Shown: positions 1 through 9,326, counted from the first letter of the stretch. The stretch: DNA of 64,000 nucleotides from JAKACA01 sp963735115 (GCA_963735115.1 CAVTJR010000002.1:434001-498000), one strand, 5' to 3'. Notes: generated from the sequence alone by a model not told the origin. Made by a program: numbers and translations.

Positions 1-112
1 AGCTGCTGCGCGCCCGCTGAGGGCACCGCCGCCGGGTCCGCCCGCCCATCGAGCTGGTGCGCGCCCTTGCGTGCTCGATGTGATCAAAGTGGAACTTGTG
101 CTTCCTGTGACC

Positions 113-118
113 TACAAT
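113..118 (+). promoter_or_regulatory. Candidate -10 box (TACAAT) upstream of the secreted propeller/GH25-like gene
   Basis: TACAAT lies 38 bases before the chosen ATG at 157. A GGAAC-type element lies at 91-95, but its spacing fits neither the housekeeping nor the ECF consensus well. Only the -10 match is persuasive. Confidence 0.35.
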
Positions 119-156
119 TCCGCGGCCGAACCGCCGAGGGGGGCTGCACGACCGCG

Positions 157-2007
157 ATGTGGATGAGAACTCGGCACTTGCGCAGACGGCCGGAGGCATG
201 GGTCGCCGCCGGAGGTCGCCAGCCCATCGGTCGCACGGCCGCCGGCGTGCTCCTCATCGTCTTCGTCGTGGCGGCCTGGCTCACGACGGCGGCGACGGCG
301 GCGGCGGCCGCTCCCGCCTCGCCCGCCACGCACGTCTCCCACGCCTCCTACGCCTCCCACGCCTCCGGCAGCGCCCGCAAGCGGCATGTGAGCGCCGCCT
401 ACAGCTACGACCTCGTGACGGCCCTCGGCGCCGTCTACAACTTCGGTGGCGCCGGCTGGTACGGCGAGGAGACATCGCAGCACCTGGCGGCCCCGATCGT
501 GGGTATGGCCGTCACCCCCGACGGCCGCGGCTACTGGCTCGTGGGAGCAGACGGCTCGGTCTTCAACCTCGGTGACGCCGTCTCGTACGGGTCGCTTGCG
601 AGCGAGGTGCTCGGCGACTGGCAGCAGATCATCGCCCTCGTGCCGACGGCCGACGGGAAGGGCTACTGGCTCGTCAACGACTCCGGCGCCGTCACCCCCT
701 TCGGAGACGCCGGCCCCATCAACTCCGGACAGCCCCTGCCCGCCAGGGATCTCGACACGCCGATCGTCTCGGTCGCCATCGCCCCCGGGGGCACGGGCGC
801 CTGGTTCACCGACGCAGGCGGCCACGTGTACGTCTCCGGCGAGGCTCCCTGGCTCGGTTCGCATGTACGCAACAACGTCGATCCGATCGTCTCCATCGCC
901 GCCACCCCGGCCGGTCTCGGATACTGGCTGGTGAACTCCGCCGGGCGGGTGTGGGCATTCGGTGATGCCACCTCCGGCAGGGTTGCACCCAGGACGCTGG
1001 CCGGGAGCGTGGTCGGCATGATCCCGGCGGAGAACCGACTGGGCTACTGGGTGGCGACCTCGGCCGGCGCCATCGTCAGCGGGGGCGACGCCAAGGCCCG
1101 CTCAGGCCCCGCCGGCGGCGCCCTCACGGCCGTCGTCGGCATCGCCGCCGCCCGCCAGGTCGACCCGCTGCCGTTGCCGCAAGGTGCGGTCGGCTACGAC
1201 ATCAACTGGCCGCAGTGCCGCTCACCGGGATCGTCCCAGGCCGGCACGCTGCCCGGGCCTCCAGGAGATGCTTCCGGCACGACGGCGTACTCGATCGCCG
1301 TCGTCGGGGTCGATGGCTGGGCGGCCGACGACTACAACAGCTGCCTGGCAGCCGAGGTCGCCTGGGCGCAACGCGCCGTCTACCCCACACCGTCCTCAGG
1401 GTCGGGGGCGCCGCCGTACGACCTCTATCTGTTCCTCAACTCGCCGTCGCCCGACGCCACGATCGACCAGAGCGGGCCGGGAGGCACGTGCTCGAAGCTC
1501 TCCGGGGCGGCCAGGAAGTCGTGCCTCGCCTACAACTACGGCTACAACTCGGCCGTCGACGCCGTGAATTACGCCGCCTCACAGGGCGCCCACTCCGAGC
1601 TGTGGTGGCTCGACATCGAGAACGACACGTGCGCCCCGGGCGAGTGGAACGACGAGCCAAACGGCAGGTGGTGGTCCTGCGACCGCGCGCTCAACGCCGA
1701 GACGATCCAGGGCGCCCTCGACTCGCTCCGCTCCCTCGGCATCACCCCCGGCATCTACTGCACGGCCGTCCAGTGGACGGGCATCACCCATAGCTACATC
1801 CCGACCGGGGGCTCCCCCCTGATCTGGATTGCCGGCGCCGCCTGGACGTCCCCGCCCTACCCGAAAAAGTCCGGCTACCCCGGGCTGGGGGCGACGACGC
1901 CGTTCTGTACCGAGTCGCAGTACTGGTTCGCCGGCGGGACCCCTGTCATGTTGCAGGAGACACCCGGGCCCAACGGCTACCGCTACGACCCCGACGTCGC
2001 CTGCTGA
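157..2007 (+). CDS. Secreted beta-propeller / GH25-like (DUF1906-type) protein
   Basis: Likely an exported cell-wall-acting or surface protein of 616 residues. The N-terminus is basic (RTRHLRRR), followed by a hydrophobic segment at about residues 25-50 that looks like a signal peptide or anchor. A Ser/His/Ala linker follows. Residues about 65-340 hold some six propeller-like repeats of the type P-I-V-x-M-A-x-T-P-D-G-x-G-Y-W-L-V. From about residue 343 a TIM-barrel glycosidase-like domain begins with GYDINWPQC and carries WLDIEN near residue 483, the usual position of the acidic pair in GH25 and DUF1906 folds. I chose ATG 157 (second ATG at 163) because it starts just before the signal; a TTG at 67 would add 30 unlikely residues. 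A purine-rich GAGGGGGG stretch lies upstream at 136-143. The substrate is unknown. Confidence 0.8.
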   Translation: MWMRTRHLRRRPEAWVAAGGRQPIGRTAAGVLLIVFVVAAWLTTAATAAAAAPASPATHVSHASYASHASGSARKRHVSAAYSYDLVTALGAVYNFGGAGWYGEETSQHLAAPIVGMAVTPDGRGYWLVGADGSVFNLGDAVSYGSLASEVLGDWQQIIALVPTADGKGYWLVNDSGAVTPFGDAGPINSGQPLPARDLDTPIVSVAIAPGGTGAWFTDAGGHVYVSGEAPWLGSHVRNNVDPIVSIAATPAGLGYWLVNSAGRVWAFGDATSGRVAPRTLAGSVVGMIPAENRLGYWVATSAGAIVSGGDAKARSGPAGGALTAVVGIAAARQVDPLPLPQGAVGYDINWPQCRSPGSSQAGTLPGPPGDASGTTAYSIAVVGVDGWAADDYNSCLAAEVAWAQRAVYPTPSSGSGAPPYDLYLFLNSPSPDATIDQSGPGGTCSKLSGAARKSCLAYNYGYNSAVDAVNYAASQGAHSELWWLDIENDTCAPGEWNDEPNGRWWSCDRALNAETIQGALDSLRSLGITPGIYCTAVQWTGITHSYIPTGGSPLIWIAGAAWTSPPYPKKSGYPGLGATTPFCTESQYWFAGGTPVMLQETPGPNGYRYDPDVAC

Positions 2008-2023
2008 GCCGCACGCCGCCGGG

Positions 2024-2746
2024 TCACTCCGTCTCGAATTGCACCCAATCCGGCGCCGGGATGCGCAGCCCGTCCGCCTCCGCCCACCGCTGGGTGTCGA
2101 GATGGCCGCCGTCGTTGTAGCGCACGAGCCACCAGCGCACGCCCGTCCAGGCCCACTCCGTGATGGAGGAGTTGTCCGGATGGCCGCGTAGCCCGGCGCC
2201 GTGGTCCGAGAGCCCGAGGAAACGCACCATGGATGCCCCGATGATGCCCCCGTGCGCCGCCACGACGGCGAGCTGTCCGGGGTGGTGCCCCATGACGTCG
2301 TACAAGGCCGCCTCCGCCCGATCGAGAAACCCGACCCACGACTCGCCACCGGGCGCCATCTCCCGCTCAGGGTCGTCGCCAGGCTTCATGGCGCCGTAGC
2401 GGGCCTCATAGGCCGACCAGGTCATCCCGTCGGCCTCGCCGACATGGCGCTCGCAGAGATCGCACGTCTGGCGGACTTCGAGGCCGCCGAGAGCAGGCGC
2501 CAGGATCTCCGCCGTCTCTACGGCACGGGGCAGGATGCTCGAGTAGAGCGCCACGGCGCCCTCGAGCTCCTTCGTGCGGCGCAGCCGGGTGGCGAGCGCG
2601 GCCACTTGGCGGCGGCCGTGGTCGGTGAGGCCCTTGCAGCTGAGGTGCCCGGCGACAATATCCTCCAGGTTGCTGACGGCCTCACCATGGCGGATGATGA
2701 CGAGCCTCGATCCGGCGACGAGCTCCGGGCGGATCGGACGGGACAT
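2024..2746 (-). CDS. Histidine phosphatase family protein (phosphoglycerate-mutase-like)
   Basis: A 240-residue phosphatase of the branch 2-histidine superfamily. The phosphohistidine motif RHGEA appears near residue 19 (VIIRHGEAVSN), and the second catalytic histidine is in AAHGGI near residue 167. These enzymes transfer phosphate through the first histidine; the substrate cannot be read from the sequence. ATG 2746 sits just upstream of the conserved core, and TAGCCT lies seven bases before it on the same strand, so the message may be leaderless. The gene diverges from the adenylate cyclase at 2786 across only 39 bases and converges on the secreted protein upstream. Confidence 0.85.
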   Translation of the reverse strand: MSRPIRPELVAGSRLVIIRHGEAVSNLEDIVAGHLSCKGLTDHGRRQVAALATRLRRTKELEGAVALYSSILPRAVETAEILAPALGGLEVRQTCDLCERHVGEADGMTWSAYEARYGAMKPGDDPEREMAPGGESWVGFLDRAEAALYDVMGHHPGQLAVVAAHGGIIGASMVRFLGLSDHGAGLRGHPDNSSITEWAWTGVRWWLVRYNDGGHLDTQRWAEADGLRIPAPDWVQFETE

Positions 2747-2785
2747 CACTCGCAGGCTACCGACCAAGCGTGACACCATCCCCCT

Positions 2786-3934
2786 GTGGATCCTTCCCGC
2801 TCGGAGCCGGCACTCGACTCGCAGGAACTCGAGCGGCTGCGCGCCGCCCGTGTCTACGACCCCGGCGCGCCGGACGCCGAAGGGCGGCTCGCCCTCTTCG
2901 AGCACCTCGTCGCCGTCGGCGCCACCGTCGAGCAGATGATCGAGGCAGACGCCAGCGGACGTCTGCGCTCACTCGGCGGGGACCTCATCCTCTACGACAT
3001 CGGCGAACCCAAGACCGTCCAAGAGGTGGCCGAGCTCGCTGCCATCTCGGTCGGGGACGTCCTCCGCATCCGTATGGCGACCGGCTTTGCCCACGACGAG
3101 ACGTCGCTCCTGCCCGCCTGGACCGCCGAGGACATGGCAGGCTTCACGTCCGCCGGTGCCGTCTTCGGCGAGGCGGCCATTCTCGCCTTCAGCCGCGTCA
3201 TGGGCGCCTCGGCGTCACGCATTGCCGAAGCTGCCCTCGGACTGTTCCTGACCGAGGTGGAGCAGCATTTCAGCGCCCCGGGCGTGACCGAATTGCAGCA
3301 GGCGCTCGCCGTCGAGCAGGCGAGCGCCTCCTTCGAGGGGATATCGCGCATCTTCACGCACCTGCTTCGCGAGCACCTCATGCTGGCGATCCGCCGCCAG
3401 CGGGCCATGACGAGCCGCTCTGGCGCCGTCGGCGTCGGCGTCTGCGTCGGCTTCGTCGACCTCGCGGGCTCGACGGAGTGGGCGGCGGCGCTCGAGCTGC
3501 GGGCGCAGGCGGACGCCATCGCCCGCTTCGAGTCGCTCGCATGGGACACCGCCACGAGCCACGACGGCAGGATCGTCAAGCTCATCGGGGACGAAGTGAT
3601 GTTCACGGCGACCGATCCCCTCGAAGCCTGCAGGGTCGCCCTCGAGCTGTGCGCCGCCGTCGAGGTGGAGCCGTCGCTGCCCTCGGCCCGTGGTGCCGTC
3701 GGCTACGGCGACGTCGTCCACCGGGACGGCGACTGTTTCGGCCCCCTCGTCCACCTCGTGGCCCGCGCCGTAAAGGCGGCCGCCGTCGGTGACGTCGTGG
3801 TCACGCGACGGCTCCGCGACGAGTGCGAGGCGCGGGTGCCGGGAGCGCTCTGCTTCGATGACTTCGGCAGCTGCACCCTGCGGGGAATCGACCATGCGGT
3901 CGAGCTCTACTCCGCTCGGCCGAGCGGCGCCTGA
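2786..3934 (+). CDS. Class III adenylate cyclase with N-terminal regulatory domain (Rv1264-like)
   Basis: Predicted soluble enzyme making cAMP from ATP. Residues about 10-200 form a helical regulatory region of the type seen in the pH-responsive mycobacterial cyclase Rv1264. Residues about 215-375 are the catalytic homology domain. Metal-binding aspartates are in FVDLAGST (about D225) and KLIGDEV (about D269). The usual Asn of the VNxxxR transition-state motif is His here (VHLVAR, near residue 321). Start is GTG 2786, the first codon of a well-conserved reading frame. It stands alone, diverging from the phosphatase and converging on the VWA gene. A second cyclase lies at 11497, so the region has two potential cAMP sources. 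Confidence 0.85.
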   Translation: MDPSRSEPALDSQELERLRAARVYDPGAPDAEGRLALFEHLVAVGATVEQMIEADASGRLRSLGGDLILYDIGEPKTVQEVAELAAISVGDVLRIRMATGFAHDETSLLPAWTAEDMAGFTSAGAVFGEAAILAFSRVMGASASRIAEAALGLFLTEVEQHFSAPGVTELQQALAVEQASASFEGISRIFTHLLREHLMLAIRRQRAMTSRSGAVGVGVCVGFVDLAGSTEWAAALELRAQADAIARFESLAWDTATSHDGRIVKLIGDEVMFTATDPLEACRVALELCAAVEVEPSLPSARGAVGYGDVVHRDGDCFGPLVHLVARAVKAAAVGDVVVTRRLRDECEARVPGALCFDDFGSCTLRGIDHAVELYSARPSGA

Positions 3935-3948
3935 AAGCGGCGCCTTCC

Positions 3949-5445
3949 TCAGACGAGGTGCTCGACGAAGCCCTCCAGCTGCCGGAGGTTGCGACACTCG
4001 TAAACGCCATCGCAGAACTGGGCGTACTGCTCGACGATGGAGTCCCCGCTCCCCCAGTACGATCGCGGCTCGGGGTTGAGCCAGTAGACGTGGCGGGCAC
4101 GATGGCGGAGCTCCTTTACGACCCACGCCTCGGGTGAGTGGTAGTTCGAGCGGGCGTCACCGAGCAGGATGATGCTCGTCTTCGGGCCGACATCCTGTCC
4201 CCAGCGCTGCCAGAACACGTTGAGGGCGTGGCCGTAGTCGGAGTGACCGTCCACCCAGACGACGTCGGCCTCCTGGTTGACGCGGTGGATGGCCTCGGCG
4301 ACGGTCTCGCTTCGCTCGAAGATGGCCGTCACCTCGTCGATCCCGTCGATGAAGACGAAACTCCTCACCTGCGAGAACTGCGCCGCGATGGCGTGCACGA
4401 GGTGGAGCGTGAAACGTGCGAAGGCGGCCACCGAGCCAGAGATGTCGGCGATGACGAAGATCTCGGGCTTGGCGGGCTTCGGGTGGCGAAAGCGCGGTTC
4501 CGCCGGCACGCCGCCGTAGGAGAGCGAGTGGCGCATGGTGGCGCGAAAGTCGAGGGCGCCGCGGCGGAGGTGGCGCCGCTTGCGGGCGAGGCGGGCCTGC
4601 AGCTTGCGGGCGAGCGGCTGGATGGCCTTGCGGATCTGCACGAGCTCCTCCCGGCTGGCGTGCATGAAGTCGACGTCCTCCGGCAACGGCTTTCGCAGCG
4701 AGCGCGCCAGCGCCTCCACCCCGCGGTCCGCCACGAGGCGCCGCCGGATCTCCGCCTCGATCTCGCGTCGCAGCTGGTCGATGCGCGCCTTGTACTCATC
4801 TTCCAGCAAACGCTGCTCGAGGGCGGTGAGCTGCGCCGGCCGGCCGCGCAGGACCGGCCCGTCCGGCACCTCGCCGTCGCCGTCGCCGCCATCGAGGACG
4901 CCGGCGGCCGCCTCGCCCGTCAGTCGGGCGAGAACGCCGTCGAGGTCGAGGTTCCGCAGCGTCCGGTAGAGGTAGTAGGTGCCGCCGACCGGGCGCCCCG
5001 GCTCCATGCCGGCGTAACGGCCGACGGCGAGGCGAGCCACGGCCGAGAGCATTGCCTGGTCGCCGTCGCGCAAGGCCTTGTAGAGCATGGCGGCGATCTC
5101 TTCGGGCGTCACGAGCTCGCCGCCGCCGGCGCCAGCCTCGCCCTCCCCACGGCCGCTGCCCCGCCCGGGGCCGTCCGCCTTCTCGTCCTCGCCGCCTGCC
5201 TGCGGCGGCTCCTCGATGTCGTACTGCGGCCCCCGCATGGAGAAATACACCTCGAAGGCCGTGTCGAAGGCCCGCCAGTGGGAGGAGGACTTCACGAGCG
5301 TCGCCCCGAGGGCGTACTTGATCGCCTGCCGATCCTCCAAAGGGAGGTGGCGGATCGCCTCGGCGGCGTCGGCCGCCTCGGTCACCGACACCGGTAAGCC
5401 GGCTCGGCGCAGCTCCTGCACGAAGCCCGTCAGCACGTCAAGCAT
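3949..5445 (-). CDS. VWA domain-containing CoxE-like protein
   Basis: A 498-residue protein of the CoxE family, usually partnered with a MoxR-type AAA ATPase as a chaperone pair for metalloenzyme or complex maturation. The N-terminal helical region has the typical PVSVTEAADAAEAI and KYALGATLVKS stretches, then a charged Gly/Glu linker near residues 80-115. The C-terminal half is a von Willebrand A fold with a MIDAS-like ISGSVAAF, near residue 330, and a later LLGDARSN. ATG 5445 has a strong GGAGGG site a few bases upstream. It is the last gene of the run hypothetical-proA-MoxR-VWA. The target complex is unknown; no cox or mox structural genes are nearby. Confidence 0.85.
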   Translation of the reverse strand: MLDVLTGFVQELRRAGLPVSVTEAADAAEAIRHLPLEDRQAIKYALGATLVKSSSHWRAFDTAFEVYFSMRGPQYDIEEPPQAGGEDEKADGPGRGSGRGEGEAGAGGGELVTPEEIAAMLYKALRDGDQAMLSAVARLAVGRYAGMEPGRPVGGTYYLYRTLRNLDLDGVLARLTGEAAAGVLDGGDGDGEVPDGPVLRGRPAQLTALEQRLLEDEYKARIDQLRREIEAEIRRRLVADRGVEALARSLRKPLPEDVDFMHASREELVQIRKAIQPLARKLQARLARKRRHLRRGALDFRATMRHSLSYGGVPAEPRFRHPKPAKPEIFVIADISGSVAAFARFTLHLVHAIAAQFSQVRSFVFIDGIDEVTAIFERSETVAEAIHRVNQEADVVWVDGHSDYGHALNVFWQRWGQDVGPKTSIILLGDARSNYHSPEAWVVKELRHRARHVYWLNPEPRSYWGSGDSIVEQYAQFCDGVYECRNLRQLEGFVEHLV

Positions 5446-5492
5446 GAGCCCTCCGTCGACTCACGTCCGCCACGGCTCGCCTCCGCCCGATC

Positions 5493-6467
5493 TCACGGCC
5501 CCGGCTTGGAAGAGTTGAGCTCCTTGGCGGCGGCGTCGATGTCCGAGCGGTACTTGAGCAGGAGATGGAGCGTCTCGGTGGCCGTCTTCTCGTCGACGCT
5601 CTCGATGCCGAGCAGCACGAGGGTGCGGGCCCAGTCGAGGGTCTCGGAGATGGAGGGGTGTTTCTTCAAGTCGAGCGAGCGCAGGGAGCGGACGATGCGC
5701 GCCACCTGGTCAGCCAGCTCGTTCGAGATGCCGGGCACCTTCGTGAGGACGATCTCCCGCTCGCGCTCGACGGAGGGGTAGTCGAGGTGGAGGAAGAGGC
5801 AGCGGCGCTTCAGCGCCTCGGAGAGCTCGCGGGTGTTGTTGGAGGTGAGGAACACGAGCGGGATCTGCGTTGCCTTGACGGTGCCCAGCTCGGGGATCGA
5901 CACCTGGTAGTCGGAGAGGATCTCGAGCAGGAGCGCCTCCGTCTCGATCTCGAGGCGGTCGACTTCGTCGACGAGGAGGACGACCGGCTCGGTCGCCCGG
6001 ATGGCTTCGAGGAGCGGGCGGGTGAGGAGGAACTCCTCGGAGAAGATGTTGTCCTCGATCTCCTCCCAGCCGGCGCGACGATCGCCCGGCTCGGCCGCAT
6101 TCTCGACCTGGATGCGCAGGAGCTGCTTCTTGTAGTTCCACTCGTAGAGGGTCTTCGACTCGTCCAGCCCCTCGTAGCACTGCAGCCGGATGAGACGGGC
6201 GCCGAGCACGCGGGCGACAGACTTCGCCAGCTCCGTCTTGCCCGTGCCGGCGGGTCCTTCGACGAGCACCGGCTTGGCGAGCCGGTCGGCCAGGTAGACG
6301 ACGCCGGCGAGGCCGTCGTCGGCCAGGTAGGCGACCGCCGCGAGGGCCTCGCGGAGCTGTGGGATCGAGTCGAAACGGGGCTCGCCCGTGGGCAGCCCGT
6401 CGCTCCATGGTGCCGCCCCGTTGCGCCCCCCCGTGGCCGCCGTTCCCTCTGTGGTCCCCGCACTCAC
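5493..6467 (-). CDS. MoxR-family AAA+ ATPase
   Basis: A 324-residue AAA+ ATPase. Walker A is EGPAGTGKTE near residue 75, Walker B is VVLLVDEVDR, and the sensor region is LTSNNTRELSEAL. The C-terminal lid carries the HPSISETLDWARTL segment typical of MoxR proteins that pair with CoxE/VWA partners. The start codon GTG 6467 overlaps the proA stop as GTGA, so translation is probably coupled to proA. The VWA gene follows after 47 bases. The pair likely remodels a protein complex; the client is not evident. Confidence 0.9.
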   Translation of the reverse strand: MSAGTTEGTAATGGRNGAAPWSDGLPTGEPRFDSIPQLREALAAVAYLADDGLAGVVYLADRLAKPVLVEGPAGTGKTELAKSVARVLGARLIRLQCYEGLDESKTLYEWNYKKQLLRIQVENAAEPGDRRAGWEEIEDNIFSEEFLLTRPLLEAIRATEPVVLLVDEVDRLEIETEALLLEILSDYQVSIPELGTVKATQIPLVFLTSNNTRELSEALKRRCLFLHLDYPSVEREREIVLTKVPGISNELADQVARIVRSLRSLDLKKHPSISETLDWARTLVLLGIESVDEKTATETLHLLLKYRSDIDAAAKELNSSKPGP

Positions 6468-7732
6468 GTCCTGACCTGCCCTTCTCCGTAGACGACGTAC
6501 TTCACCGACGTGAGCGCCCGCAGGCCCATGGGACCGCGTGCGTGCAGCTTCTGGGTGGAGATACCGACCTCGGCGCCGAGGCCGAGCTCGCCCCCGTCGA
6601 CGAAACGCGTGGAGGCGTTCACGACGACGGCGGCCGCGTCGACTTCCCGCACGAACCGCTCCGCCGCGGCGAGATCGCCCGTCACGATCGCTTCGGAGTG
6701 CCCCGAACCGTAGCGGGCGATGTGCCCGATCGCCCCATCGAGATCGTCGACGATGGCCACGGACGCCTTCAGGTCCAGGTACTCGCGTGCGAAGTCGTCG
6801 TCAGTGGCTGTGCCGATTGTTGGCGCCAGCGCCCGTGCCCGCTCGTCGCCCACGAGGCTCACGTGCAGCTCCGTCAAGCGGGCGGCGATCCTCGGCAGGA
6901 AGCTGGCGGCGATGGCGGCGTGGATCACGAGCGACTCGGCGGCGTTGCACACGCTCGGGCGCTGCGTCTTGGCGTTCACGATGATCCGCTCGGCCATGTC
7001 GGGATCGGCGGCGGCGTCGACGTAGACGTGGCAGTTGCCGTCGCCGTCGAGCACGTAGGGCACGGTCGCCTTCTCGAGGATCATGGCGATGAGCGCCGCC
7101 CCGCCGCGGGGGATGAGGCAGTCGATCGTCCCCCGCAGCCGAACGAACTCCTCGGCCGTCTCGTGGCGGGTGTCCTCGACGAGCAGGACCGCATCGGCCG
7201 GCAGGCCGGCCTTGGCGACCCCCTCGCGGAGGGCGGCGGCGACTGCCTTGTTCGACTCGAGGGCACCGGACGAGCCGCGCAGGAAGGCGGCGTTGCCCGC
7301 CTTCAGGCAGAGCGCCGCCGCGTCCGAGGTGACATTCGGCCGGTTCTCGTAGATGACGCCGATGACTCCGAGCGGGACGCGAACCCGCTCGACTCGCAGC
7401 CCGTTCGGGCGTACGTGACCCTCGACGACCTCACCCACCGGGTCCGGGAGGGCCGCCACCGTGCGCAGGCCGGCGGCCATGGCCTGCAGGCGAGCCTCGC
7501 TCAGGCGAAGGCGATCGACGACGGTGGCACTCGCACCGGCCGCCTCCGCCCGCCCGACGTCGGTCGTGTTGGCGGCGAGGATGTCGCCGGCGCGGGCACC
7601 CAGCAGCTCGGCCCCCTGAGTGAGCGCCTCGTTCTTCTGCTCCGTCCGAGCCAGGGCGATCGTCCGGGAGGCCGCTACCGAGCGGCGGCCAAGGGCCTCG
7701 AGCGTCACAGGGGCGTCAGGTCCCTCAAGCAT
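6464..7732 (-). CDS. proA: Glutamate-5-semialdehyde dehydrogenase (gamma-glutamyl phosphate reductase)
   Basis: Second enzyme of proline synthesis, reducing glutamyl 5-phosphate with NADPH to the semialdehyde. The 422-residue length is normal for ProA. The Rossmann-type part contains GVIGVIYENRPNVT, and the catalytic cysteine lies in the family motif RPSVCNAAESL. ATG 7732 begins the conserved frame. The next gene, MoxR, overlaps its stop. Its usual partner proB is not adjacent but sits at 18732-19829, 11 kb away on the same strand. Confidence 0.95.
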   Translation of the reverse strand: MLEGPDAPVTLEALGRRSVAASRTIALARTEQKNEALTQGAELLGARAGDILAANTTDVGRAEAAGASATVVDRLRLSEARLQAMAAGLRTVAALPDPVGEVVEGHVRPNGLRVERVRVPLGVIGVIYENRPNVTSDAAALCLKAGNAAFLRGSSGALESNKAVAAALREGVAKAGLPADAVLLVEDTRHETAEEFVRLRGTIDCLIPRGGAALIAMILEKATVPYVLDGDGNCHVYVDAAADPDMAERIIVNAKTQRPSVCNAAESLVIHAAIAASFLPRIAARLTELHVSLVGDERARALAPTIGTATDDDFAREYLDLKASVAIVDDLDGAIGHIARYGSGHSEAIVTGDLAAAERFVREVDAAAVVVNASTRFVDGGELGLGAEVGISTQKLHARGPMGLRALTSVKYVVYGEGQVRT

Positions 7733-7754
7733 GGAACAAGCTATCGGCGGGCGG

Positions 7755-8624
7755 TCAGCTGCCCCGCAAGGCCTGCATTAGCCGGTCACGCTGCCAGGCT
7801 CGCTCGGCGGCGGCGGTCCCCCCGGAGTCGGCGGCCGACTGACGGGCCCGCTCGGCCGCCTCCGTCGCCGCCTCCCAGGCGGGCAGGGCGCCTTTTCGCA
7901 GACCGGCGCGGAACGGGCCCCAGGGGGTTTCGAAGGTGGCGCTCACCGGCGCGTGGTCGGTGTCCTCGCCCTCCTCGTAGCGGGTGTTCTCCGCCTGGGT
8001 GAAGCGAGGAGCCGAGTCATGACGCACGGCCTCGACGGCGGCAAGGACGGCATCGCGGACGGCCGCCACGGCGGTCCAATGCGGATCGTCGAAGAGGTCG
8101 ACGTCGGCAACCTCGTCGTCGATGGCGAGGTCGAAGGCGAGGTGGGCGACCTGATCGCCCTGGCGCCGCAGCCGGCGGGCCATCCCCAGGCGGGAGTAGC
8201 GCCCGAGGAGGCCGGTGTCGGCATCGGCCGCCCGGTCCAGCCATTTGCGGGCTGCCGCCACGACGTCTTGGAGCGTGCCGGCGACCTCCGGCGCGGCCGG
8301 GGCAACGCCGGCGAGGACGTGCTGGGCGCAGTCGAGGGCGAAGCGGGAGGCCGTCTGAAGAGACCAGGCGGTCTCGGCCACGAGCGCAGGGCCCTGGCTC
8401 GTCGACTCGGCCACGAAGATGCGGGCACCGAGCTCGTCGAGGAGAGCATCGAGATCGAGGAGCTTCACGCCGCTCGCAGCTGCCTCGAGGACGGATCCCG
8501 CCGCCACCGTGCCGTCCGCAGCCGGCGCCGGAAGCGACCAGAACGTGGCCTCCTCGTCGTGGAACTGCCGCCCTTGCTCGTCGGTTGGGACGAACAACGC
8601 ATCGGTGGGGATGTTGAGGGTCAC
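7755..8624 (-). CDS. Hypothetical protein, first gene of the proA run
   Basis: A 289-residue protein I do not recognise. It is Ala- and acid-rich, has no signal peptide or membrane segment, and looks largely helical. The N-terminus (about residues 8-30) has an ALFVPTDEQGRQFHDEEATFW stretch and the C-terminus a WGPFRAGLRKGALPAWE stretch; both look conserved rather than random. GTG 8624 has GGAGG six bases upstream. It precedes proA by 22 bases and diverges from the HD hydrolase at 8700, so it probably shares the proA transcript. No function can be assigned. Confidence 0.65.
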   Translation of the reverse strand: MTLNIPTDALFVPTDEQGRQFHDEEATFWSLPAPAADGTVAAGSVLEAAASGVKLLDLDALLDELGARIFVAESTSQGPALVAETAWSLQTASRFALDCAQHVLAGVAPAAPEVAGTLQDVVAAARKWLDRAADADTGLLGRYSRLGMARRLRRQGDQVAHLAFDLAIDDEVADVDLFDDPHWTAVAAVRDAVLAAVEAVRHDSAPRFTQAENTRYEEGEDTDHAPVSATFETPWGPFRAGLRKGALPAWEAATEAAERARQSAADSGGTAAAERAWQRDRLMQALRGS

Positions 8625-8699
8625 TCGGTGCCTCCGGCGAGCTGGGGATCGCCGCTCAACCTAACCCCTACCCGCGCCCGAACGGTCCATGATGGGGAC

Positions 8700-9326
8700 A
8701 TGGACTGGATGGAGGAAGCACTCGACACCGCAGGCGAGGGTGAGCGCTTGAGAAGGCAGTTGCGTTTCGTGCTGGAGCTCGACCGGGCCAAGTCGGTGCT
8801 CCGGCGTACGTACCTCACCGACGGCTCCCGGCTGGAGAACGACGGCGAGCACATGTGGCACGCCATGTTGGCGGGGCTCGTGCTCGCCGAGCACGCCGAC
8901 GATCCGGTCGACCCGCTCCGCCTCGCCCTCATGCTCGCCGTGCACGACATCGTGGAGATCGACGCCGGCGACACCTTCGTCTACGCCAGCGCCGAGGTCC
9001 AAGCTGACAAGGTCGTGCGGGAGAAAGCGGCCGCTGAACGCATCTTCGGTTTACTGCCTGAGGACCAGCGCGACACCTTCGCGTCCCTCTGGGAGGAGTT
9101 CGAGGCACACGAGACTCCGCTCGCCCGCATGGCGGCGGCCATCGACCGTCTCCTGCCGCTCATGATGAACCGGGCGGTCGAGGCCCGCACCTGGCGGGAG
9201 CACGGCATCAGCGCCGGCCAGGTCTTCACCGTCAACTCCCGCATCGGGGAAGGCTCATCGACACTGTGGTCATTTGCCCGCGCCGTCCTCGAGGCGGCCG
9301 AGCGCGACGGGCTCTTCGAGGCCTGA
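8700..9326 (+). CDS. HD-domain hydrolase (YfbR/HDDC2-like nucleotidase family)
   Basis: A 208-residue HD-superfamily phosphohydrolase. The metal-binding set is visible: H54 in GEHMWHAML, the HD pair at residues 82-83 (AVHDIVEIDAGD) and a later aspartate in AAIDRLLPL. The length and the VHDIVEIDAGDTF pattern fit the YfbR/HDDC2 group, which dephosphorylates nucleoside 5'-monophosphates, though activity may differ. ATG 8700 is the first in-frame start in the divergent gap with the proA run; ATG 8709 is an alternative. A perfect inverted repeat follows the stop codon by eight bases. Confidence 0.8.
   Translation: MDWMEEALDTAGEGERLRRQLRFVLELDRAKSVLRRTYLTDGSRLENDGEHMWHAMLAGLVLAEHADDPVDPLRLALMLAVHDIVEIDAGDTFVYASAEVQADKVVREKAAAERIFGLLPEDQRDTFASLWEEFEAHETPLARMAAAIDRLLPLMMNRAVEARTWREHGISAGQVFTVNSRIGEGSSTLWSFARAVLEAAERDGLFEA

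Noticed and set aside
1..20. Tail of a plus-strand gene ending at TGA 18-20
   Set aside because: Only six codons are inside the window, too few to support a call.
4138..5397. 419-codon plus-strand frame over the VWA gene
   Set aside because: Mirror of a well-supported VWA/CoxE gene.
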